The notes under the pieces: model-generated
Told to the model about the DNA's origin: nothing
Seen by the model: only the letters and a program-made list of their open reading frames with translations
The model's database searches: none
Assembly (NCBI GenBank): GCA_958295645.1
Contig: OY282361.1
Span: 642,927 to 706,926 of the forward strand
Source of the DNA: Longimicrobiales bacterium
GTDB taxonomy: Bacteria; Gemmatimonadota; Gemmatimonadetes; Longimicrobiales; Gaopeijiaceae
Direction: 5' to 3'
DNA length: 64,000 nucleotides
Made by a program: the position numbers and the translations under genes
Part shown: positions 17,318 through 28,915 of the stretch, in pieces
Layout of the letters: each line of letters begins with the position of its first letter
Numbering within the stretch: position 1 is the first letter of the stretch

Positions 17318-18745
17318 ACGTGCGCCTGGAGTCGCCTGTTGCGTCTCGGTCCAAGAGAGGCGCGGGATAAGCGCCGGAGAAGCAGGCGTCGCAGAAAGGC
17401 GCGCCATCGGCGACGGACTGGGTCATGCCGTCGAGCGACAGGTAGCCGAGAGAATCGACGCCCAGTTCGGCGGCCGTACCGGCGACGGACAGGCGCGAGC
17501 CTATGAGTTCTTCGCGCGAGGGCATGTCGATCCCGTAGAAGCAAGGGAATCGCACGGGGGGGCTGGCGATGCGCAAATGGACCTCTCGGGCGCCTGCGTT
17601 CTGGATGAACTTGACCAGGCTGCGCGAAGTCGTGCCGCGCACCAGCGAGTCGTCCACGACCACCACGCGTTGTCCGGCCAGCACCTCGCGAACCGGGTTG
17701 TACTTGATGCGGGCGCCGAAGTCGCGGTCGGCCTGGGAGGCGCGGATGAAGGTGCGCCCTACGTAGTGATTGCGCAGCAGACCGAGTTCGTACGGGATCT
17801 TGCTTTGCTCGCTGAAACCGAGCCCGGCGGAGTTGGCGCTGTCGGGGACGCTGATCACGCAATCCGCATCGACCGGGTGCTCGCGAGCGAGCTGGCGGCC
17901 GAACGCCCGCCTGGCCCGGTCCACGCCCATGCCCCAGATGCGCGAATCCGGCCGCGCGAAGTAGACCAGCTCGAAGATGCACGGAGCCGGGGTCGTCGGA
18001 TGCAGGCCGGGCAGGCTGGCCGCCTTGCCGCCCTCGACTCGCAGCAGCTCGCCCGCCTTCACGTCGCGAACGAACTCGGCGCCCACGATGTCCAAGGCGC
18101 AGGTCTCGCTCGCGAGCACGTGTCCTTGCCCGAGCTTGCCCAGCACGAGGGGGCGGAAGCCTCTCGGATCGCGCACCGCGAACATGGCGTCGCCCACCGT
18201 GACGACCAGCGAGTAGGCGCCTTCCAAGAAGCTCAGCGCGTCGCGGATCTGGGCTTCGACAGACGTGTGCCGGGAACGGGCGATCAGGTGAACGATCACC
18301 TCGGAATCCGACGAACTCTGAAAGATGGCGCCCTCGGCGACCAACTGCTTCTTCAGCGTCTGCGCGTTCGTGAGATTGCCGTTGTGAGCGATCGCCAAGT
18401 CTCCCTCGGCGTAGCGGACCACGATCGGCTGCGCGTTCGCCCGCTGTCCGTCTCCCGCGGTCGAATACCGCACGTGTCCAAGAGCGGTGCGGCCCTCGAG
18501 GGAGGAAATGCGCTTCGCGCCGAAGACGTCCGAGACGAGGCCGAGGTCCTTGTGGAGACTCGCGCAGCCGTCGTGCACGGCGCAGATGCCCGCGGCTTCC
18601 TGGCCACGGTGCTGAAGCGCATAGAGGCCGAGGAAGATGAGTTCGGCGGCGCCGTCGATGCCGCTGATGCCGACGATGCCGCATTCCTCGCGCGGCCGGT
18701 CGTCCAGTTCGCGGACCGGAACGTCGCAGGTGCGGCGCACAGAGG

Positions 18746-18749
<4 letters not shown>
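17316..18749 (-). CDS. purF: Amidophosphoribosyltransferase PurF
   Basis: 477 residues. First committed enzyme of purine synthesis: glutamine plus PRPP gives 5-phosphoribosylamine. The N-terminal glutaminase nucleophile is Cys23 (REECGIVGI), so a 22-residue propeptide must be removed, as in Bacillus-type PurF. Further cysteines at [17 protein letters not shown] and the FCDACF pair match the four ligands of the structural 4Fe-4S cluster of that subtype. The PRPP loop is [14 protein letters not shown]. The start ATG overlaps the purQL stop (ATGA), so translation is probably coupled. Oxygen-sensitive regulation is known for the iron-sulfur subtype. Confidence 0.96.
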
Positions 18750-21844
<3,095 letters not shown>

Positions 21845-21905
21845 GGCGTTTCCCCCGTGCGTTCGTCCGGCCCGTCGCTTGTCGTGAAACGCGGTGGCTC
21901 GGCGT

Positions 21906-22172
21906 TCACGGCGCCTCTTCGGGGCCGCAGGCGCGTATCTCGAAGTCCTCGGTGACGGGGTTGGCGAGAAGCTTGCGGCACATGTCGCGCGCCTGGTCCT
22001 GCGCGGCTTCCTCGGACGGAGCGCGCACGTCCAGGAAAATCGCCTTGCCGGAGCGGACCTCCTCGACCGAATCGTAGCCGAGCGCCGCGAGAGCGTGCTG
22101 GATCGCCTTGCCCTGCGGGTCGAGCAGTCCCGGTCTGGGGGCGATGACGATCTCCATTCTGAATCGGTTCAA
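21906..22172 (-). CDS. purS: FGAM synthase subunit PurS
   Basis: 88 residues. PurS is the small dimeric adaptor that joins PurQ and small-type PurL and helps channel ammonia. Seen: [18 protein letters not shown] and the closing [15 protein letters not shown], both hallmarks. I use TTG 22172, which has AGGAA about nine bases upstream and gives a full first beta strand ([12 protein letters not shown]); the ATG at 22157 would cut that strand and has no Shine-Dalgarno. It lies 61 bases before purQL. Its survival as a separate gene shows that the fused PurQ-PurL still needs the PurS type of complex. Confidence 0.92.
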   Translation of the reverse strand: MNRFRMEIVIAPRPGLLDPQGKAIQHALAALGYDSVEEVRSGKAIFLDVRAPSEEAAQDQARDMCRKLLANPVTEDFEIRACGPEEAP

Positions 22173-22184
22173 CGTCTGCGTTTC

Positions 22185-23120
22185 CTATGGGTCGTGGCTT
22201 GGCCCGCGAGAGGTCTTGCGCCGGCCCGGCGACAGGTCTCCGTAGTCGACTTCTCGGGGCTCGTCGAGGGAATCGCCTGGATCGTCCATCAGAGGGTCGC
22301 GTTCCGGCAGGCGCTCCAAGAGTCCCATGAAGACCGAGCGCAGGAGTCCCCAAGAAGTGTACGCCACGGCGGCCGGATAGAACACGTGTCGCGGCACGGC
22401 CAACGCCAGCAACGCGCCGGCCGCCACGAGTCCCGCGGTTGCGCGTCCTCTGCCGGTGCGCAGATCGAAGCGGGGCACCATCGCGTACGGAACGTGGCTC
22501 AGCATCAGCACCGAGAGCAGCACCATCGTGATGGCTACGATTTCGGGCCAGGGCAGGGTCCCGAGCTGCTCTTGGAAGAAGGCGGTCTGCGTGAACGGAT
22601 AGTGGGTGCAAAGGACGATGGCCGCCGTCGGCGACGGCAGCCCGTGATACTGCCGCTTGGCCTCGCCGCCCTGCTCGACCGTGAAGCGGGCCAAGCGTCC
22701 GATCACCGCCGCCAGATAGACGAAGCCGATCACCCAGCCCCAGTCCGATTCGCTGAAGTGCAGCTGGATCATCACCACCGCGGGCGCGACGCCGAAGGAG
22801 ACCGCGTCGGTGAGCGAATCGAGTTGCGCGCCGAAAGCCGAGCCGGTTCGCGTGAACCTCGCGACTCTTCCGTCGAGCATGTCGAGCGTCGCGGCGACCA
22901 CGACGAACCAGGCCGCCAGCGCGAAGTCGCCCCGGATCGCTGCGACCAGCGCGTAGAGGCCGAAGAAGAGGTTGCCGAGCGTGAACGCCGAGGGGAGGAT
23001 GACGACGCCTCTTCGGAGGGTGCGGCGCGCCGGGCCCGGTGCTTGAGAGAGGCCCAGCCGGGGGCCGTCGCGGCGAGCCTCGTTGCCGAGGTGGCCGTTC
23101 GAGCGTGGGGGAGGCGTCAC
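22185..23120 (-). CDS. pssA: CDP-diacylglycerol--serine O-phosphatidyltransferase
   Basis: 311 residues from GTG 23120 (GTGA overlap with psd). An integral membrane enzyme that joins CDP-diacylglycerol and serine to make phosphatidylserine, the substrate of the neighbouring decarboxylase. The CDP-alcohol phosphotransferase motif DG-x2-AR-x8-G-x3-D-x3-D is complete (DGRVARFTRTGSAFGAQLD followed by SLTD). Several hydrophobic helices surround it. The first 35 residues are polar and Arg-rich, and the C-terminal 45 residues are charged, so the ends extend beyond the core. Gene pair psd-pssA gives phosphatidylethanolamine. Confidence 0.93.
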   Translation of the reverse strand: MTPPPRSNGHLGNEARRDGPRLGLSQAPGPARRTLRRGVVILPSAFTLGNLFFGLYALVAAIRGDFALAAWFVVVAATLDMLDGRVARFTRTGSAFGAQLDSLTDAVSFGVAPAVVMIQLHFSESDWGWVIGFVYLAAVIGRLARFTVEQGGEAKRQYHGLPSPTAAIVLCTHYPFTQTAFFQEQLGTLPWPEIVAITMVLLSVLMLSHVPYAMVPRFDLRTGRGRATAGLVAAGALLALAVPRHVFYPAAVAYTSWGLLRSVFMGLLERLPERDPLMDDPGDSLDEPREVDYGDLSPGRRKTSRGPSHDP

Positions 23121-23860
23121 GGGGCCGACTCCGGCGGGAGCGCTCCGGGCTGGTTGTCCGGCCCTGCGCCGCTGGACGTGGGGTCTGGCTTCGCCGCAGG
23201 GGGCCGGACTTGCGCGACCGGGGTCTCTCCTCCCTTCAAACGATCGCCGGGCCGGACGCCGACCTGCCATTCCGGCGGCACCAGCAGGTCCACGCGCGAG
23301 CCGAAGCGGATCAGCCCGATGCGTTCGCCCTTGGCGAGTTCTGCGCCCTCGCGGGGGTAGGTGACGATCCGGCGGGCCGCCAGGCCGGCGACTTGCCGCA
23401 CGACGACTGGCCCGGACGGGGTCGCCATGCCCAGGGAGGCCCGTTCGTTGCGACTGCCGGCGTCCTCGCGCCATGCGGCCAAGTGTCGTCCTCCCTTGTA
23501 CTCGTACGAGGTCACCTGCGCGGCCAGCGGCGCTCGCTGCACGTGCACGTCCAGAAGGCCGAGGAAGATCGTGATGCGGGTCGCGGGGCCGTCCATGAAC
23601 GTTGTGCGCACCGAATGGTCCACGCTCGTGACCTTGCCGTCCGCGGGCGAGACCACCACCTCCGCGTCTTCGGGAATCCGCCTCTCGGGATCGCGGAAAA
23701 AGTACGCCATGAAGACCGCCGCCGCCCCCGTCGCGCAGGGTACGGCCAGCCTGGCGCCCCATCCGCCGGCGCCGGCCCAGGCGATGCCGCCGACCGTCGC
23801 CGCCATCGCCGCCAGCACGAACGGGAGACCCTCGCACGCCATGGGAACTCTCCGGGTCAC
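23117..23860 (-). CDS. psd: Phosphatidylserine decarboxylase proenzyme, short type
   Basis: 247 residues from GTG 23860, overlapping the purC stop; the ATG at 23842 is an alternative. It decarboxylates phosphatidylserine to phosphatidylethanolamine using a pyruvoyl group made by self-cleavage. The cleavage site is visible as LIRFGSRVDLLVP (between Gly and Ser), and the region SPADGKVTSV and LGLLDVHVQRAP carry the Asp and His residues important in this family. A hydrophobic N-terminus anchors it to the inner membrane. The C-terminus has a Pro-rich tail of about 30 residues beyond the small subunit. Confidence 0.93.
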   Translation of the reverse strand: MTRRVPMACEGLPFVLAAMAATVGGIAWAGAGGWGARLAVPCATGAAAVFMAYFFRDPERRIPEDAEVVVSPADGKVTSVDHSVRTTFMDGPATRITIFLGLLDVHVQRAPLAAQVTSYEYKGGRHLAAWREDAGSRNERASLGMATPSGPVVVRQVAGLAARRIVTYPREGAELAKGERIGLIRFGSRVDLLVPPEWQVGVRPGDRLKGGETPVAQVRPPAAKPDPTSSGAGPDNQPGALPPESAP

Positions 23861-24783
23861 GCTGCCAGCTCCGGCGGCTCGAAGTCGCGCAGGTGCGACC
23901 CCGTGAGTTGGCGAAAGAGCTCGCGGTAGCGTGCGGAGGCGGCTTCGGTCACGGCGGGAGGGAGCGGGGGCGGAGGGGCGCGGCGGTTCCATCCCGGGAC
24001 GGCGTCGAGATAGTCGCGGATCGGCTGCTTGTCCAGGGAGGACTGTCCGCGTCCTGGGGCGTAGCTTCGGGCGGGCCAGAAGCGGGAGGAGTCCGGGGTG
24101 AGCGCTTCGTCGATCAGGAGGACGGCGCCGCCGGAGGCGCTCCCGAACTCGAACTTGGTGTCGGCGAGGAGGATGCCGCGTTCGTCGGCCGCGGCGTGGG
24201 CGCGGGCGAAGAGGGCGAGCGAGCGGCGGCGCACTTCCGCGGCCAGGTCGGCGCCGAGCAAGGCCGCGGCGCGTCCGAACGTGATGTTCTCGTCGTGCCC
24301 CTCCTGCGCCTTGGTGGCCGGCGAGAACACCGGGGGATCGAGGGCGGCGCTCTCGACCAAGCCCGCCGGGAGGGGTTCGCCCGCCAGTGTCCCCGACTCG
24401 CGGTACTCCTGCCAGGCCGAACCGGCCAAGTGGCCGCGCACGACGCATTCGACCGGCGCGGGACGGGTGCGGCGGACCAAGCTCGTCCGCCCCTCCCACT
24501 GGTCCGTGCACCGGGCCAGGGCGGGGACGGCCCGGCAGATGTCCTCCGTGCGCGTGGAGAGGAGATGGTGCGGCGTGCCGGACAAGTGCGTGGCCAGCCA
24601 CCAGGCGGTGATCTGGGTCAGGACGCGGCCCTTGTCCGGGACGCCCTCCGCCATGACGACGTCGAAGGCGCTCACGCGGTCGGTGGCGACCAGCAGCAGC
24701 CGGTCTCCGGAGGCGCGGTAGACGTCGCGCACCTTCCCCCGGTGCAGCAACGGAAGCGGCAGATCGCTCTGGAGGAGAGGCAT
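23857..24783 (-). CDS. purC: SAICAR synthetase PurC
   Basis: 308 residues from ATG 24783. It condenses CAIR with aspartate, using ATP, in purine synthesis. Seen: LLHRGKVRDVYRASGDRLLLVATDRVSAFDVVM (nucleotide-binding N-lobe; shown here as adjoining motifs LLHRGKVRDVY and VATDRVSAFDVVM), VVRGHLAGSAWQEY, DTKFEFG, and SLDKQPIRDYL. The length and the C-terminal extension fit the longer yeast-like subtype rather than the 235-residue Bacillus type. Its TGA overlaps the psd start. It lies 23 bases after purB. Confidence 0.95.
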   Translation of the reverse strand: MPLLQSDLPLPLLHRGKVRDVYRASGDRLLLVATDRVSAFDVVMAEGVPDKGRVLTQITAWWLATHLSGTPHHLLSTRTEDICRAVPALARCTDQWEGRTSLVRRTRPAPVECVVRGHLAGSAWQEYRESGTLAGEPLPAGLVESAALDPPVFSPATKAQEGHDENITFGRAAALLGADLAAEVRRRSLALFARAHAAADERGILLADTKFEFGSASGGAVLLIDEALTPDSSRFWPARSYAPGRGQSSLDKQPIRDYLDAVPGWNRRAPPPPLPPAVTEAASARYRELFRQLTGSHLRDFEPPELAA

Positions 24784-24806
24784 TCCGGGCTCGAGGCGCT
24801 TCGGTC

Positions 24807-26345
24807 TCAGACGCGCACGTCTTCGCCAGGATCGCCGCCGCCGCGGTCCTGCGTCGCCCCGCTGGGCCAGAGCGCGGAGGCCGCCTGCTCTTCGGCGCGG
24901 GCCTCCCGAGCGCGCAGGAGGGCAGGGCGCACGTGCTCGGCCAGGAACTCGTCCACCTGCTCCGGCGCCCGCCCGACGAGCCGCCCGGGCTCCGCCAGCC
25001 GCCGCATCTCCTCCGCGCTCGTCCCCAAGGCTTCGTCCGCCGCGATGCGCTCCACCAGGCCGGGGTCTTCGCCTTCGGTCGCCCGGCGGGCCGCCTCCAA
25101 GGCGTGGACCCGAATGCGCTCGTGCAGGTCCTGGCGGTCGCCGCCCAAGGCCGACGCCTCCATGAGCACGGACTCCAGAGCCATGAACGGGAGATGGGCG
25201 GCCAAGTTCGAGGCGACGACGCGCGTATTGATCCGGAGCCCGCCGGCAACGTTCGCCGCCAGCAGTAGGACCGCGTCCGTGGCCATGTAGGCGTCGGGCA
25301 CCGCCAAGCGCTTGTTGGCGGAGTCGTCGAGCGTGCGCTCCAGCCACTGGGTCGCGGCCGTGTGGGCGGGGTCGGCGGCCAGGACGGCCACGTGGCGCGC
25401 GAGGGCGCAGATCCGCTCCGAGCGCATGGGGTTGCGCTTGTAGGGCATCGCCGAGGATCCCACTTGTTCCGTCTCGAAGGGCTCCTCCACCTCGCGCAGG
25501 TGGGCCAGCAGGCGGATGTCGTGGGCCATCTTGGAGGTGGAGGCGGCCACGCCCGCCAAGCAGGACAGCATCGCGTAGTCCACCTTTCGCGGGTAGGTCT
25601 GGCCCGACACCGGATATGCGGAGTCGAAGCCGAGCCGGCGGCAGACGGCGGCCTCCAGTTGCGCGACCTTGCCGTGGTCGCCGCCGCAGAGCTGGAGGAA
25701 GGAGGCCTGGGTCCCGGTGGTGCCGCGCAGTCCCCGCAGCCGCAGCGACCGCATTCTGTGGCCGATGTCCTCCAGGTCCAACAGGAGGTCCTGCATCCAG
25801 AGCGAGGCGCGCTTGCCGACGGTCGTGGGCTGGGCGGGCTGAAAGTGCGTGTACGCGAGGGTCGCGGTGGCGCGGTGTTCCTCGGCGACGCGGGCGAGGG
25901 CCTCGACGGCGGCCGCGGTGCGGTCGCGAACCAGGGCCATGGCGGCGCGGTGCTGGACGATGTCGGTGTTGTCGGCGACGAAGGCGCTGGTGGCGCCCAA
26001 GTGGAGGAAGGGCCGGGCGGAGGGGGCGGCCTCGCCGAAGACGTGCACGTGGGCCATGACGTCGTGCCGAAAGCGCTGCTCGTACTTCGCGGCGGCGGCG
26101 AGATCGATGTCGTCCAGGGCCGCCCGCATCTCGGCGAGGGCGGAGGCGGGAATGTTCAGCCCGGCCTCCCGCTGGGCCTCGGCCAGAGCGAGCCACAGCC
26201 GCCTCCAGGTGCCGAAGCGAAACGAAGGCGCGAAGATGCGCTCCATTTCGCGGGAGGCGTAGCGGGCGGCCAGCGGATGCCGGTAGCGGTGGTCCGCCGC
26301 CGGGCCGGCCGCCCTCTTCTCCGGCGACGTGGCGTCTACGTCCAC
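24807..26345 (-). CDS. purB: Adenylosuccinate lyase, eukaryote-like subtype
   Basis: 512 residues from GTG 26345. The first ATG (26246) would remove the conserved YRHPLAARYASREM segment that aligns with the N-terminus of animal ADSL, so the upstream GTG, which overlaps the htrA stop by ten bases, is preferred. It catalyses two fumarate-releasing steps (SAICAR to AICAR, adenylosuccinate to AMP). Seen: RHDVMAHVHVFGE, THFQPAQPTTVGKR, the signature loop GSSAMPYKRNPMRSERICAL, and QWLERTLDDSANKR. These blocks match human ADSL more closely than the shorter Bacillus PurB. Confidence 0.94.
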   Translation of the reverse strand: MDVDATSPEKRAAGPAADHRYRHPLAARYASREMERIFAPSFRFGTWRRLWLALAEAQREAGLNIPASALAEMRAALDDIDLAAAAKYEQRFRHDVMAHVHVFGEAAPSARPFLHLGATSAFVADNTDIVQHRAAMALVRDRTAAAVEALARVAEEHRATATLAYTHFQPAQPTTVGKRASLWMQDLLLDLEDIGHRMRSLRLRGLRGTTGTQASFLQLCGGDHGKVAQLEAAVCRRLGFDSAYPVSGQTYPRKVDYAMLSCLAGVAASTSKMAHDIRLLAHLREVEEPFETEQVGSSAMPYKRNPMRSERICALARHVAVLAADPAHTAATQWLERTLDDSANKRLAVPDAYMATDAVLLLAANVAGGLRINTRVVASNLAAHLPFMALESVLMEASALGGDRQDLHERIRVHALEAARRATEGEDPGLVERIAADEALGTSAEEMRRLAEPGRLVGRAPEQVDEFLAEHVRPALLRAREARAEEQAASALWPSGATQDRGGGDPGEDVRV

Positions 26346-27817
26346 TCGAGTTGTCCCGTTCGGATCGTGCGGCCTCCTCGTTCGAACACCAGCACGAAGG
26401 GGCGTCCCCGCTGCTGCGTTCGGCGGAGGTGCCGGGCCGCCTCGTCCGCCGTGCGGAGCCGCTGGTTGTTGACGGCCAGGATCACGTCCCCCGGCGACAG
26501 CCCCGTCACCCGCGACAGCGCCTCCGAGATCTTCACGACCAGCGCCCCGGAGAGCGATCCCAAGCGTCTTTCCGCCCGTATGGCGTCGGTCACCGTCACC
26601 ACTTCCAAGTCGCGCACGATCTCGATCCTGGCCGCCGTGGACGAAGGCACGTCCGCCGCGCGGATCCAGACGGAGTCCGGCCCCTCGAGGACGAGCAGCG
26701 TCCGGTCGCCCGCCCTCATGTCCAACATGCCGGCGGCGAAGTCGAGGGGCGTGATCATCCGCCGGCCCGCCGCCTGCACCAAGCGCGAGCCCGCCCGGAT
26801 TCCCGCGGCCGCGGCCGGCGAGCCCGGAATCACCCGCGCGACCCTCACGCCGCGGGAACGCCCGAACTCGTCCGCCTCCACCGCGTCCACCTCCAGCCCG
26901 GTCCAGGCGCGCCGAACCGCCCCGTGCCGGACGATGTCTCCGGCGACCCGTAGCGCGCGGTCGATGGGAATCGCGAATCCGAGCCCCTCGCTGCCGCCGG
27001 AGCGCGACAGGATCGACGTGTTGACGCCGACCACCTCGCCCAGCGCGTTGACCAGGGGCCCGCCCGAATTGCCCGGATTGATGGAGGCGTCCGTCTGGAT
27101 CATGCCGAGGTAGACGCCCTCCTCGCCGCTGGAGACGATGTGGCGGCCCACCGCGCTCACGACGCCCGCCGTCACCGAAGGCTCGGGGTTGGAGAGCAGG
27201 CCGCCGAACGGATTGCCGATGGCGACCGTCCATTCGCCGATCAGCAGCCCCTCGGCGGTGCCCAGCGGCGCCACCGGGAGACTGCGGGCCCCGTCCAAGG
27301 CCAGCACGGCGACATCGGTCCTGGGGTCGGAGCCCACGAGGCGCGCGGGGAAGTCTCGGCCGTCGGGCAGGGTCACGAGGACTTGGGTGGCGTTCTCGAC
27401 GACGTGGTGGTTGGTCAGGACCGTCCCGTCCGCGTCCACCACGAAGCCGGAGCCGAGCCCGCGCGTCTCGCGAAACGGCAGGAAGTAGTCCTCGAAGAAG
27501 CTGAGGCGGCGCACCCGTTCGCGGCGTAGCGCCGACACGGTGGCCACAGCGGGCGCGACCCTGCGAGCGGCTCGCACGATTGCGGTGGTGCGAGTCTCGG
27601 CGGCAGTCGCCGACATGGAGGAGGACTGGGCGGCGGCGGGCGACGGCCCCATTGCGAGGGCTCCGAGCGTCAGGGCGGCTGCGGCCAAGGCGGCGAGGCG
27701 GGTTGCGCGGCCGTTCCTGGCGGGTTCGGAGGCGGTGCTCGGGGCCGGGCTCTCGGTGGCGCCGGCGGGAGTGGCCTGCCCCTGGGCAGACCGATGCAGA
27801 CGGCGTACGTCTTTCAC
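26336..27817 (-). CDS. HtrA/DegP-like periplasmic serine protease with two PDZ-like domains
   Basis: 493 residues from GTG 27817 (GTGA overlap with truA). A hydrophobic signal or anchor sits late, at residues 40-63, after an unusually long 39-residue lead. The trypsin-like domain has His138 (LTNHHVV), Asp168 (DPRTDVAVL) and Ser251 (NPGNSGGPL). Two PDZ-like regions follow: about 310-385 (VARVIPGSPAAAAGIRAGS) and 395-490 (RVTGLSPGDVILAVNNQRL). It is expected to degrade or refold damaged envelope proteins. The N-terminal QGQATPAGATESPA repeats the tail of TruA, so the lead may derive from a local duplication. Confidence 0.9.
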   Translation of the reverse strand: MKDVRRLHRSAQGQATPAGATESPAPSTASEPARNGRATRLAALAAAALTLGALAMGPSPAAAQSSSMSATAAETRTTAIVRAARRVAPAVATVSALRRERVRRLSFFEDYFLPFRETRGLGSGFVVDADGTVLTNHHVVENATQVLVTLPDGRDFPARLVGSDPRTDVAVLALDGARSLPVAPLGTAEGLLIGEWTVAIGNPFGGLLSNPEPSVTAGVVSAVGRHIVSSGEEGVYLGMIQTDASINPGNSGGPLVNALGEVVGVNTSILSRSGGSEGLGFAIPIDRALRVAGDIVRHGAVRRAWTGLEVDAVEADEFGRSRGVRVARVIPGSPAAAAGIRAGSRLVQAAGRRMITPLDFAAGMLDMRAGDRTLLVLEGPDSVWIRAADVPSSTAARIEIVRDLEVVTVTDAIRAERRLGSLSGALVVKISEALSRVTGLSPGDVILAVNNQRLRTADEAARHLRRTQQRGRPFVLVFERGGRTIRTGQLEWT

Positions 27818-27859
27818 GCCGGGCTCCCAATGGCGCCGGCGGGAGTGGCCGGCCCCTGG
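27745..27859 (-). repeat. 41-bp direct repeat across the truA/htrA junction
   Basis: Bases 27745-27785 and 27819-27859 match at 37 of 41 positions with an offset of 74 bp. The upstream copy (in minus-strand order) encodes the TruA tail QGPATPAGAIGSPA. The other encodes QGQATPAGATESPA near the HtrA start, in the frame of that gene. The offset of 74 (not a multiple of three) places the two copies in the two different frames used by the overlapping genes. Confidence 0.85.
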
Positions 27860-28632
27860 TCTTCTCTGCGCATGTCGTCGGCGTAGTTCACTCGGGCGAG
27901 AAAAAGGCCGCTCGGCGGAGCGGGGCGCGAGGTGCGGAGGCCCGGTTCGGCGTTCAGCAGGCGGGCCATGTCGGAGACCGGCCGGGCGCCCCGGCCGATG
28001 TCCACCATCGTGCCGACCAAGTATCGCACCATCCGGTGCAGAAACCGGTTGGCCGTGATGTCGAAGATCGCGCCCATCCCGTTCCATTCGCGCCAGCCGG
28101 CCTGTTCCACCCGGCAACGGTAGCCGCGGTGGGGCTGCCCCGCCTTGGCGAAGGCGCGAAAGTCGTGAGCTCCGGTCAGGGACTCCGCGGCCAGCGCGGC
28201 CAAGTCGCGGTCGAACGGCCGGTCGAGCGGCCAGCACCATTGGCGCCGAAACGGCGAGGCGGCCTGCGGCGCGGTTCCGACGCGATAGGCGTACGTGCGC
28301 GACACCGCCTCGTAGCGCGGGTGGAACTCGCCTGGCACGGCCTCGACGCGCTCGATCCAGATGGCGCCGGGCAGGAGCGCGTTGAGCGACTTCGCCAGCG
28401 CGCCCGCGCTCCAGGACGGCGGCATGTCCACGACGGCCACCTGTCCGCAGGCGTGCACGCCCGCGTCGGTGCGCCCCGCTCCCAGAACGACCCGGCGCCC
28501 GGCGGCCAAGCGCTTGGCCGCACGCTCGATCTCTCCTTGAACCGTGGGCCCGCCGGGCTGGACTTGCCAGCCGTGAAGAGCGGAGCCGTCGTAGTGAACC
28601 GTCAGCTTGAAGCGCGTGTCTGGGTCGCTCAT
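27814..28632 (-). CDS. truA: tRNA pseudouridine(38-40) synthase TruA
   Basis: 272 residues from ATG 28632. It isomerises uridines 38-40 in the anticodon arm of many tRNAs. The catalytic Asp56 sits in GAGRTDAGVHA. Other marks are YDGSALHGWQ at the N-terminus, FLHRMVRYLVGTMVDIGRG in the C-terminal half and the closing PPSGLFLARVNY. A further tail of about 20 residues ends in ATPAGAIGSPA. It is the first gene of the long minus-strand string that runs to purF. Confidence 0.94.
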   Translation of the reverse strand: MSDPDTRFKLTVHYDGSALHGWQVQPGGPTVQGEIERAAKRLAAGRRVVLGAGRTDAGVHACGQVAVVDMPPSWSAGALAKSLNALLPGAIWIERVEAVPGEFHPRYEAVSRTYAYRVGTAPQAASPFRRQWCWPLDRPFDRDLAALAAESLTGAHDFRAFAKAGQPHRGYRCRVEQAGWREWNGMGAIFDITANRFLHRMVRYLVGTMVDIGRGARPVSDMARLLNAEPGLRTSRPAPPSGLFLARVNYADDMRREDQGPATPAGAIGSPA

Positions 28633-28915
28633 GGCTTCGTCTGCGCGGTCTCGGGCGGCTGGTGGCCTCGGCCCGGGTCGGCGATCTTGGCGCGGCCCGC
28701 GAACGTCTGCGAACGTCCTAATCTGTCGAATCTCCGCCCGCCGGGCGAACGGGGGCGCCCGTCGCCGACGAACGCGTGGGTTTCCGGTTTGCGCCGGTCG
28801 CCGGGCGAACGGAGGCGACTCCGCCGGGCCGAGCTTGTCGGGGAACCCTGCGGAGAGGATATTCGACCCTCCCGCCGGAGCGCATCCCGCTTCCCACTCC
28901 AGGGCCACGTCCAGC
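28633..28915. other. Divergent spacer between truA and trpD
   Basis: 283 bases between divergently transcribed genes, so promoters for both directions are expected. A GCGAACGTC direct repeat lies at about 28698-28716, next to a less GC-rich stretch (CCTAATCTGTCGAATCT). Two copies of CGCCGGGCGAACGG occur at about 28738 and 28798. I can name no certain -35/-10 pair. Confidence 0.3.
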
